Origin: DASYVD01 sp050693035
GTDB lineage: Bacteria > Actinomycetota > UBA4738 > CALAEC01
Length of the DNA: 23,078 nucleotides
Direction of reading: 5' to 3'
Assembly: GCA_050693035.1 (NCBI GenBank)
Contig: JBOGWB010000075.1
Location: 1 to 23,078 of the forward strand
Shown here: piece by piece, positions 6,514 to 12,454 of the stretch
Numbering within the stretch: the stretch's first letter is position 1
How the letters are laid out: each line of letters begins with the position of its first letter
Position numbers and translations under genes: made by a program
Notes under the pieces: model-generated
What the model was told of the DNA's origin: nothing
The model's input: the letters and a program-made list of their open reading frames with translations, nothing else
Databases searched by the model: none

Positions 6514-7527
6514 ATGGCGCAAACAAAGGGAACAGCCCAGCGGACACAGCCAAAGTCCTTGGCCCATATCTTCGAGGAGCATCCCGAACGGCGGTACGTG
6601 ATGTTCGGCGGGAAGGGAGGGTTGGGGAAGACCACCTTTTCCGCGGCCACCGCGTGGTGGCTGGCGCAACAGGGACACAAGGTCCTCGTGTTCTCCGTGG
6701 ATCCGCAGGCCAGTCTGTCCGACATCTTCCAGAAGGACATCTTCGGCAAGGGCGCGGTGAAGATCATGGACAACCTGTGGGCGCAGGAGATCGACGCCGA
6801 CCAGCACATCAAGGAATACCAGGACGAGATCCGCAAGAAGATCCTCGATATGTACGGGATGGACAAGGTCCCCGACGAGATCGAGGACTACATCCAGGCG
6901 GCGTCGTCGGAGCCGGCCATGGAGGAGAGCGCCATCTTCGACTCCGTCGTCGACATCGTGGTGGAGGGTAACTACGACTACTACATCTACGACCTGGTCC
7001 CGCTTGGCCACGCCCTCTACTACCTGTCGATGGCCAAGGTCTACGACGAGTGGATCGGCAAGATCACGCACCTGCGCGAGGAGATGGCCGAGTACCAGGA
7101 AGTCGTGGCCAAGATCCGCCGGGAGAAGGAGACGGAAGAGGATCAGATCCTGGACGAGCTGCACTACATCCGGGACCGGATCCGGACGGCGTCGGGGATC
7201 CTCACCGATCGGGAGAAAACGGCATTCTTCTTCGTGGTGATCGCTGAGGAGATGATCATCCTCGATACCCGCAAGGCGGCGGAGCTCTTCTCCAAGTTCG
7301 ACGTGCCCATCGCCGGCTACGTCGTGAACCGGGTTCTCCCCGAGGATCTCCTCCAGGAGGACGTTCCCCCATACCTCAAGAGGCGGATCGAGATGCAGCG
7401 GAAGTACCTCAAGGAGATCGACGGGACCTTCGGCGGCCAGATCCTGGCCCATGTCCCGGAGTTCGAACGAGACGTGACGGGCCTCGAGATGATCGAGCGG
7501 GTGGCCAGGCGGATGTACGAGGCGTGA
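6514..7527 (+). CDS. ArsA/Get3-family ATPase, first of a pair (degenerate switch II)
   Basis: A 337-aa P-loop ATPase of the ArsA/Get3/MinD class. The deviant Walker A motif FGGKGGLGKTT is at residues 31-41 with the signature lysine K34. Switch I SVDPQASLSD (61-70) keeps the aspartate. In switch II, where ArsA/Get3 proteins have DTAPTGH, this protein has DLVPLGH (160-166). A charged helical region (185-225) corresponds to the helical subdomain that binds clients in Get3. There is no cysteine in the protein, so neither arsenite binding as in ArsA nor zinc-clasp dimerisation as in Get3 is possible. It is a single-domain protein about half the size of E. coli ArsA. It sits between the small protein B gene and a second ATPase 10 bases downstream. 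Class is certain; substrate unknown. Confidence 0.9.
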   Translation: MAQTKGTAQRTQPKSLAHIFEEHPERRYVMFGGKGGLGKTTFSAATAWWLAQQGHKVLVFSVDPQASLSDIFQKDIFGKGAVKIMDNLWAQEIDADQHIKEYQDEIRKKILDMYGMDKVPDEIEDYIQAASSEPAMEESAIFDSVVDIVVEGNYDYYIYDLVPLGHALYYLSMAKVYDEWIGKITHLREEMAEYQEVVAKIRREKETEEDQILDELHYIRDRIRTASGILTDREKTAFFFVVIAEEMIILDTRKAAELFSKFDVPIAGYVVNRVLPEDLLQEDVPPYLKRRIEMQRKYLKEIDGTFGGQILAHVPEFERDVTGLEMIERVARRMYEA

Positions 7528-7537
7528 GGAGGAGCCG

Positions 7538-8542
7538 ATGACGCGAGTCGCGGCCGATGAGAGCCGGCTGGTCGAGGTGTCGATGCAGGACTTCATCCAG
7601 CAGCACGAAGGGCTCCGGTATCTCTTCTTCGGCGGCAAGGGGGGCGTGGGCAAGACGGTGCTCGCCGGCGTCACCGCCACCATGCTGGCCGGCCAGGGAA
7701 GGCGCACCCTGCTGGCGTCCACGAACCCCGTGCACAGCCTGTCCGGGCTTCTCGACATGGATGTGTTCGGGAAGCACACGTCCGTGGACGGTGTGGAGAA
7801 CCTGTGGGCTCTGGAGATCGATACGCGCGACGCCATCGCGCGCTCCAAGCGTGAGATCAAGGAAAAGGTCCAGTGGTTCCTGAAATTCGCGGAGATCCAG
7901 ACCAAAGCCGATGAGTTCGTGGAAGCAGCCACGATGAACCCCGCCTTCGAGGAGTCGGCCATGTTCGAGAATATGGTCGAGCTCATGTTCAAGGACGAGT
8001 ACGAGGTCTACGTTTTCGATACCGCTCCCACGGCGAACGCCCGGCGCCTCCTCGGGATGTCCAAGGTCTATGGGCTTTGGGTGAACAAGATGCTGAAGTC
8101 GCGGGAGGAGGCGCAGTCCCTGCGAGAGCTCCTCTCGATCACGAAGAAGAAGGAAACAGATCCGCTGATGGAGTACCTGGTCGAGTTCCGGGAGCGGATC
8201 GCCCACGCCAAGGAGCTGCTCACCGACCCGGAGAAGACCGCATTCTTCTTCGTGACGTTGCCCGAGGCCCTGCCGATAGCGGTCATCCGCCGATTCATCA
8301 ACTGGTTCACGGACTTCGGCATCCCGGTGGGCGGGGTGGTGGTGAACCAGGTCATCGAGGAGCAGGACGGCCGCGTGGCTGAGTTCGTCCGCAATCGGAT
8401 CGACATGCAGTCGGGCTACCTCCGGGAGATCCATGACACGTTCGGAGACCAGGTCCGAGCGATCCTGCCTCTCTATGACGACGAGCTTCGCGGTGTCGAG
8501 GACCTGAAGATGGCAGCGCGCGACCTCTTCGCCTCAGCATGA
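7538..8542 (+). CDS. ArsA/Get3-family ATPase, second of a pair (degenerate switch I)
   Basis: A 334-aa paralogue of the preceding ATPase. Walker A FGGKGGVGKT is at residues 31-40, followed by valine where threonine is usual. Switch I reads STNPVHSLSG (61-70), so the catalytic/magnesium-linked aspartate of the DPAHSL motif is asparagine. Switch II DTAPT (161-165) is intact but lacks the following Gly-His. Shared C-terminal features with the first ATPase include LTDPEKTAFFFV (228-239) and a final segment with conserved aspartates. There are no cysteines, so it is not an arsenite pump subunit of the known type. The intact and degenerate parts are complementary to those of the first protein, which suggests a heterodimer. 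The start has a GAGGAG site upstream; the stop overlaps the next gene by ATGA. Confidence 0.9.
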   Translation: MTRVAADESRLVEVSMQDFIQQHEGLRYLFFGGKGGVGKTVLAGVTATMLAGQGRRTLLASTNPVHSLSGLLDMDVFGKHTSVDGVENLWALEIDTRDAIARSKREIKEKVQWFLKFAEIQTKADEFVEAATMNPAFEESAMFENMVELMFKDEYEVYVFDTAPTANARRLLGMSKVYGLWVNKMLKSREEAQSLRELLSITKKKETDPLMEYLVEFRERIAHAKELLTDPEKTAFFFVTLPEALPIAVIRRFINWFTDFGIPVGGVVVNQVIEEQDGRVAEFVRNRIDMQSGYLREIHDTFGDQVRAILPLYDDELRGVEDLKMAARDLFASA

Positions 8543-9018
8543 GCGTGGTGTACACGGCGAGGGTCCGAGTCGAGCGTTTCAAGGACGGCACGCGCAGGCT
8601 CGACCTGCCGGTGGGGGAATCGGTCCTGGTCGGGTCGCACGACGAGATCGCGGAGCACTACCAACGAGAGCCGGGTTCGTACGAGCCCCACGCCGCCACC
8701 CTCGACTACATCGCCGCTGCCGCGGGCGGCTGACTGACGGGGACCCTGGGGGGCGCGCTGGAGGCGCGCGGGATACCAGCGCACGACGGCCGGCTCGTGG
8801 CCGACGTTACCGGCGACATCGAGACGACCGACGACAACGTCCTCGTCGTCCGGCGTATCCACGTGAAGTACCGGCTGTCGGTGGCGGATCTGGACGACGA
8901 GACACGCGAGAAGATCGAGCGGTGCATGGAGTTCCATCCGAAGAAGTGCCCGGTGGCCCGGTCGCTGGAAGGAGCCATCGACATCTCCACGGAGATGGAG
9001 CTCGTGGAATCGGGCTAG
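8539..9018 (+). CDS. OsmC-family peroxiredoxin, probable selenoprotein (in-frame TGA = Sec65)
   Basis: One 160-codon frame interrupted only by TGA at 8731-8733. Before it is a complete OsmC-like N-terminal half ending in DYIAAAAGG. After it, in the same frame, come LTGTLGGALEARGI and the C-terminal half with HPKKCPVARSLEGA. In the OsmC/Ohr/YhfA families the first conserved motif is A-A-x-G-G-C and carries the peroxidatic cysteine, and the second is the CPV motif. The TGA sits exactly on the peroxidatic cysteine codon (residue 65); Cys137 is the resolving cysteine. A SECIS-like hairpin follows at 8753-8769. Such proteins reduce organic hydroperoxides. The start overlaps the ATPase stop by ATGA, so it is translationally coupled. 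Alternatives are a TGC-to-TGA sequencing error or a recent nonsense mutation. A naive annotation would give two fragments, 8539-8733 and 8797-9018. Confidence 0.82.
8753..8769 (+). promoter_or_regulatory. Candidate bacterial SECIS hairpin
   Basis: GCGCGC (8753-8758), loop TGGAG (8759-8763), GCGCGC (8764-8769) form a 6-bp GC stem inside the coding sequence. The loop begins 25 bases after the TGA, within the spacing I recall for bacterial SECIS elements (roughly 16-37 bases), and has a G among its first two bases as that consensus asks. CCC at 8744-8746 could extend the stem with GGG at 8770-8772 across a bulge. Confidence 0.6.
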
Positions 9019-9038
9019 GCGACCTCTCGCCGCCTCGA

Positions 9039-9337
9039 TCAGCCCTCCGACTCGGCTCGCTCGGCCGCGGCGTCGACCCCCCGGGTGAGCAGCCAGACCA
9101 CAGCCAGCGCGACCAACGTGGGCGGAGGAGCTCCCCACCGATCGGCGGCAACCGCCCACAGCAACCCGCCGGCCACCGCGGCGGCCGCCGTCGGGAAGGT
9201 CAGCCTTCCCCAGATCAGGAACCGCGCGTCAAGAGGGCCACCCCGATGGCGAGCAGCGGCTCCAAGTCGGGGGCCTGCTCAAGTCGCCCGGGCATCTGGG
9301 GCTCGTATGTGGCGATGCGGTACGCGAACGATGGCAC
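9039..9337 (-). pseudogene. Small membrane protein gene interrupted by a one-base frameshift
   Basis: Reading the minus strand from GTG 9337 gives a soluble start (VPSFAYRIATYEPQMPGR, then EPLLAIGVALL). Near 9229-9237 the frame breaks and runs into TGA. Reading continues naturally one frame over as DARFLIWGRLTFPTAAA with two hydrophobic helices, ending in a charged tail AERAESEG and the stop at 9039-9041. The span is 299 bases, one short of 100 codons, so a single missing base would restore a 99-aa protein. No canonical slippery heptamer is visible at the junction, so programmed frameshifting is unlikely. It is either a real recent pseudogene or an assembly error. A TACGAT box 7 bases before the GTG supports the start. 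The protein is of unknown family. Confidence 0.6.
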
Positions 9338-9344
9338 GGCGGGG

Positions 9345-9350
9345 ATCGTA
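9345..9350 (-). promoter_or_regulatory. -10 box of the frameshifted small membrane protein gene
   Basis: Minus-strand TACGAT lies 7 bases before the GTG at 9337, with no ribosome-binding site between, as at other leaderless starts here. Confidence 0.45.
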
Positions 9351-9422
9351 CCCAGGGCCGGCCGGCGCTACGCCGAACAGGCTCGTCCATCGTCACGACC
9401 GTGTCATGCAGGCGAGCGCCGA

Positions 9423-10430
9423 TCACATCCCGGCTCGCGCTTCCCAAGCCTGCGGGTTCACGAGGGTGGGAGGCCGGCGGCCCTCGAGGGCGGCGGCGAG
9501 GTTGTCCACGGCCAGGAACCCCATGGCATCGCGGGTCTGGACGGTTGCACTGCCCAGATGAGGGATCACGACGGCGTTATGGAGGTCGAGAAGGCCGGGG
9601 TAGACCTCGGGCTCCTTCTCGAATACGTCGAGCCCGGCCCCGAAGATCTCCCCGTCCCGAAGCGCGTCGGCCAGGGCGGCCTCGTCGACCACGGGTCCAC
9701 GCGACGTGTTCACCAACACGGCGGTGGATTTCATCTTTTGAAATTGCTCTGCTCCGAACAGGTGCCGCGTCTCCGGCATCAGGGCCACGTGGATGCTGAT
9801 GAGATCCGCCTCGGCGAGGAGATCGTCGAGCAGCCGGTACTCCGCCCGGAGATCCCGCTCCACGCTGTCGGGCGGGCGGATCACGTCGTGGTAGATGACC
9901 CGCATCCCGAACCCGGATGCCCTCCGAGCCATCGCCTGGCCGATGCGTCCGAACCCCACCACCCCGAGCACCTTGCCGTGGACGTCTTGACCCAGCATCA
10001 TCTCCGGAGTCCAGATCCACGGGGTGCCGGTCCGAAGGAAGCGGTCCCCCTCGGTCACACGGCGCGCCACCGTCATGAGCAGGGTCCAGGCGAGGTCGGC
10101 GGTCGTCTCCGTGAGGACGTCGGGCGTGTTCGATACGAGGACCCCCCGGCGGGTGCACTCTTCCACGTCGACGTTGTCGAACCCGACGGCGTAGTTCGCC
10201 ACGATGGCCAGGTCGGGCCCTGCGGCGTCCAGGAATTCAGCGTCGACCCGTTCGGTCAGCAGCGTGATCGCTCCCACCTTCCCCTTGATCCGGGCCAAGA
10301 GCTCGTCGCGGGGGATCGCGTCCTCTCCTTCCCACACGTCGGCCTCGTATCGCTCGATGACGCGGGCCATCGGGCCGGGCGGAAGTCGCCGAGTGACCAG
10401 CACGTTCGGGCGGTGCGATGGCTCAGTCAC
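9423..10430 (-). CDS. D-2-hydroxyacid dehydrogenase (glyoxylate/hydroxypyruvate reductase type)
   Basis: A 335-aa NAD(P)-dependent dehydrogenase. It has the Rossmann motif GFGRIG (159-164), NTSRGPVVDE (241-250) with the substrate-binding Arg244, DVFEKEP with Glu273, and PHLGSAT with the catalytic His291; together these form the Arg-Glu-His set of the family. The N-terminal segment NYAVGFDNVDV (79-89) is typical of GyaR-like glyoxylate and hydroxypyruvate reductases, which interconvert glyoxylate/glycolate or hydroxypyruvate/glycerate. After the Rossmann strand the text is VIYHDVIRPP, with an acidic residue that favours NAD(H) over NADP(H). Its ATG overlaps the end of the aminotransferase gene by 8 bases, implying translational coupling and a linked transamination and reduction step. 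Exact substrate cannot be fixed from sequence. Confidence 0.9.
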   Translation of the reverse strand: MTEPSHRPNVLVTRRLPPGPMARVIERYEADVWEGEDAIPRDELLARIKGKVGAITLLTERVDAEFLDAAGPDLAIVANYAVGFDNVDVEECTRRGVLVSNTPDVLTETTADLAWTLLMTVARRVTEGDRFLRTGTPWIWTPEMMLGQDVHGKVLGVVGFGRIGQAMARRASGFGMRVIYHDVIRPPDSVERDLRAEYRLLDDLLAEADLISIHVALMPETRHLFGAEQFQKMKSTAVLVNTSRGPVVDEAALADALRDGEIFGAGLDVFEKEPEVYPGLLDLHNAVVIPHLGSATVQTRDAMGFLAVDNLAAALEGRRPPTLVNPQAWEARAGM

Positions 10431-11595
10431 CCACGAGCTCCGGAAGCACGGCCTCGATCGCTTCGAGGGCGTCGCGGATGTTCTGCACGGAACTGGCGTA
10501 TGAGAATCGAAGATACCCCTGGCCGCCGGGACCGAAGGCCGTCCCGGGAAGGATGGCCACGCCGGCGCGATCGAGCAGGTAGTCGGCGACCTCTTCGGAG
10601 GAGCGCCCCGTACCGGCGATGTTGGGAAAGGCGTAGAAGGCGCCTCTCGGCTCCAGGCAGCGAAATCCGGGCACCTGGTTCAGGCCGGCAACGATGACGG
10701 CCCTCCGTCGGCGGAACTCCTCCACCATCTCTCGGACCGGTTCGAACGGCCCCTCCAGGGCGGCCACGGCGGCCTTCTGCACGAAGGTCGCCGTGCAGGA
10801 CACCGAATTGATGATCAAGCGGTTCACCGGCTCGACGAGCAGCGGGGGAAGGGCGGCGAACCCCATCCGCCATCCGGTCATGGCGAATGCTTTCGAGCAC
10901 CCGTCGAGCAGGATTGTCCGATCCTGCATCCCGTCGATCTGCGAGATGCTCGAGTGCTCTCCGTCGTACCGGATTGCCCAGTAGACCTCATCGGTGACCA
11001 CATAGACGTCGCGGCCGGACAGAACCTCCGCGATCCGCGTGTGATCCTCGTGCGTCAGGGCGCTGCCACAGGGGTTCTCAGGGGTATTCAGAAAGACAAT
11101 GCGCGTGCGGTCGGTGAGGAGCCCGGCCAGCTCGTCGGGGTCCAGACGGAATTCGTTCTCTTCTCGGAGAGGGACGGGAACAGGCTTCGCTCCAGCGAAC
11201 GCGCTGATGGATTGGTACATGGGGTAGGAGGGATCCGGGTAGATGACTTCGTCCCCCTGCTGGCAGAGGGCCATGATGGTGTAGAAGAGCACGGGCTTCG
11301 CTCCGGGGACCGCCACGATCCGATCCGGCGGGTAGTCGACCCCGCGGGTGCGGGAGAACCAGGCGGCCACCGCCTCTCGCAGCTCGGGGATGCCCGGGGC
11401 GGGCGTGTAGTGGGTGTATCCGTCTCGGATGGCCTGGGCCGCCGCTTCGCCGATGTGGGGCGGGGTGTCGAAGTCGGGCTCCCCGATCTCCAGGTGGATG
11501 ATCTTGCGGCCCTGGGCCTCGAGTGCCCGGGCCTTGGCAAGGACCTCGAACGCCGACTCCGTTCCCAGGCGTTTCATCCGGTCCGCGAGCTGCAT
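10423..11595 (-). CDS. Class I/II PLP-dependent aminotransferase (AspC-like)
   Basis: A 390-aa fold-type I aminotransferase. Visible landmarks are IGEPDFDTP near the N-terminus, YTPAPGIPELREA (63-75), NTPENPCG (170-177) with Asn174 contacting PLP, TDEVY (201-205) with Asp202 and Tyr205, and SKAFAMTGWRMGF (234-246) with the Schiff-base Lys235. A late RFSYASS segment carries the carboxylate-binding arginine. This matches aspartate/aromatic aminotransferases of the thermophile and actinobacterial type. The start at 11595 is chosen over the longer frame from 11655 because GAGGAGGTGTTC lies directly before it and a TACACT -10 box lies upstream. The coupled dehydrogenase suggests serine/hydroxypyruvate or glycine/glyoxylate chemistry, but aspartate, alanine or other donors remain possible. 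Confidence 0.9.
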   Translation of the reverse strand: MQLADRMKRLGTESAFEVLAKARALEAQGRKIIHLEIGEPDFDTPPHIGEAAAQAIRDGYTHYTPAPGIPELREAVAAWFSRTRGVDYPPDRIVAVPGAKPVLFYTIMALCQQGDEVIYPDPSYPMYQSISAFAGAKPVPVPLREENEFRLDPDELAGLLTDRTRIVFLNTPENPCGSALTHEDHTRIAEVLSGRDVYVVTDEVYWAIRYDGEHSSISQIDGMQDRTILLDGCSKAFAMTGWRMGFAALPPLLVEPVNRLIINSVSCTATFVQKAAVAALEGPFEPVREMVEEFRRRRAVIVAGLNQVPGFRCLEPRGAFYAFPNIAGTGRSSEEVADYLLDRAGVAILPGTAFGPGGQGYLRFSYASSVQNIRDALEAIEAVLPELVGD

Positions 11596-11623
11596 GAACA
11601 CCTCCTCGCGAGCGGGCTTCGCC

Positions 11624-11629
11624 AGTGTA
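11624..11629 (-). promoter_or_regulatory. -10 box of the aminotransferase operon
   Basis: Minus-strand TACACT lies 28 bases before the ATG at 11595. The short leader contains GAGGAGG. A TTGTCG sequence lies 20 bases upstream of the box, long for a -35 spacing. Confidence 0.45.
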
Positions 11630-11678
11630 TGCGAGGTCCCGGGTGCCCGCGACAACGGGGAAGCGGTTCGCGCCCGAG

Positions 11679-11699
11679 GCGCACCGAGTGATGGTGCGC
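11679..11699 (-). terminator. Hairpin at the end of the phosphatidyltransferase gene
   Basis: GCGCACC (11679-11685) and GGTGCGC (11693-11699) form a perfect 7-bp stem with a 7-base loop, touching the stop codon of the minus-strand gene. There is no T tract, so termination is inferred from position. Confidence 0.45.
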
Positions 11700-12391
11700 T
11701 AGCCGATGGGAGGCAGCCGCCGCCACGCGGTCACCAGGCGCTGGGCAACGGTGAGCGTTCCCATGGCCGTAAGGAGGACCAGAGCGGGAACCAGGCCGCC
11801 CGGGATGACGAGCCCGAGGGAGAGCATCAGGATCCGCTCGGGCCGCTGGAACACCCCCTCGGTCATCGTCACCCCCGAGGCCTCGGCCCGCGCCCGCAGG
11901 TGGCTCACGAGCAGACCCACGACGAGCGAGCCGACCGCCAGGCCGGCGGACAGCCGCGCGCCCCGGAGTCCCTCGGAGATGAACAGCGAGCCGTACACCA
12001 AGGCATCCGCCACTCGGTCCATCACCGAGTCGAGCAGGGCACCCGAGCGGGAGTCTTCCCCTCGGAGCCGAGCAAGAGCCCCGTCGAACACGTCGAGGAG
12101 TCCCGCCCCGAGGAGCGCGAAGGCCGCGGCAAGATGGAGCCCTGCGAACAGGAGCGCTGCCGCGCCGGCCGCCGCCGCGAGGGAGAGCACGGTGAGGTGC
12201 CAGGCCCGCAGGCCGGCGCGGTGGAGTCCCGCCAGCGCGAACCGGTACGGCCAATGGAACAGCCACCGGAGCGCGGGGGCCGTGACGCTCTCTCCCCGGC
12301 GGGGTCCGGGTAGGTCCCGGGCACGTGGGGTGGGGGCGTCGCGACTGCGATCCGATCGTGGCAGGTGCTCGTCGCCGTGGGCTGCGCTCAC
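11699..12391 (-). CDS. CDP-alcohol phosphatidyltransferase
   Basis: A 230-aa integral membrane enzyme. The full family signature is present: D100-x2-D103-G104-x2-A107-R108-x8-G117-x3-D121-x3-D125, whose aspartates bind the two metal ions and CDP-lipid. About six hydrophobic helices follow a polar N-terminal extension of roughly 40 residues. The family moves a phosphatidyl group from CDP-diacylglycerol to an alcohol such as inositol phosphate, glycerol phosphate or serine. The signature does not reveal which alcohol; an inositol-phosphate or archaetidylinositol-type synthase is one option for an actinobacterium. The GTG start at 12391 follows a GATACT box by 6 bases. It is transcribed divergently from pgi, with 63 bases between the start codons, and ends at a hairpin. 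Confidence 0.88.
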   Translation of the reverse strand: MSAAHGDEHLPRSDRSRDAPTPRARDLPGPRRGESVTAPALRWLFHWPYRFALAGLHRAGLRAWHLTVLSLAAAAGAAALLFAGLHLAAAFALLGAGLLDVFDGALARLRGEDSRSGALLDSVMDRVADALVYGSLFISEGLRGARLSAGLAVGSLVVGLLVSHLRARAEASGVTMTEGVFQRPERILMLSLGLVIPGGLVPALVLLTAMGTLTVAQRLVTAWRRLPPIG

Positions 12392-12397
12392 CTCCCG

Positions 12398-12403
12398 AGT
12401 ATC
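12398..12403 (-). promoter_or_regulatory. -10 box of the phosphatidyltransferase gene (leaderless)
   Basis: Minus-strand GATACT is followed by 6 bases and the GTG start at 12391; no ribosome-binding site at a usable distance. Confidence 0.45.
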
Positions 12404-12442
12404 CTGCCGCCGGCCGTCGGCCGCACGCCACTAAGCCACGGA

Positions 12443-12448
12443 TAGGAT
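12443..12448 (+). promoter_or_regulatory. -10 box of the pgi-Rieske-gnd-zwf operon (leaderless)
   Basis: TAGGAT is followed by 6 bases and the GTG at 12455, with no Shine-Dalgarno sequence. It would drive the whole pentose-phosphate operon. Confidence 0.5.
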
Positions 12449-12454
12449 GAAGCC

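Noticed and set aside
6514..8542. Arsenite efflux operon (arsA)
   Set aside because: The ATPases have no cysteines for arsenite, and no arsB, arsD or arsR is present nearby. Only the ATPase superfamily is shared.
8797..9018. Separate 73-aa gene after the OsmC N-terminal fragment
   Set aside because: It is in the same frame as 8539-8733 and completes the OsmC fold. The ATG-like start (GTG at 8797) has no ribosome site, and the 63 bases between continue the protein (LTGTLGGALEARGI). Treated as one Sec-containing gene.
9229..9237. Programmed -1 frameshift in the small membrane protein
   Set aside because: Joining the frames by re-reading one base works arithmetically, but there is no X-XXY-YYZ heptamer or obvious stimulatory structure. 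A one-base deletion or assembly error is simpler.
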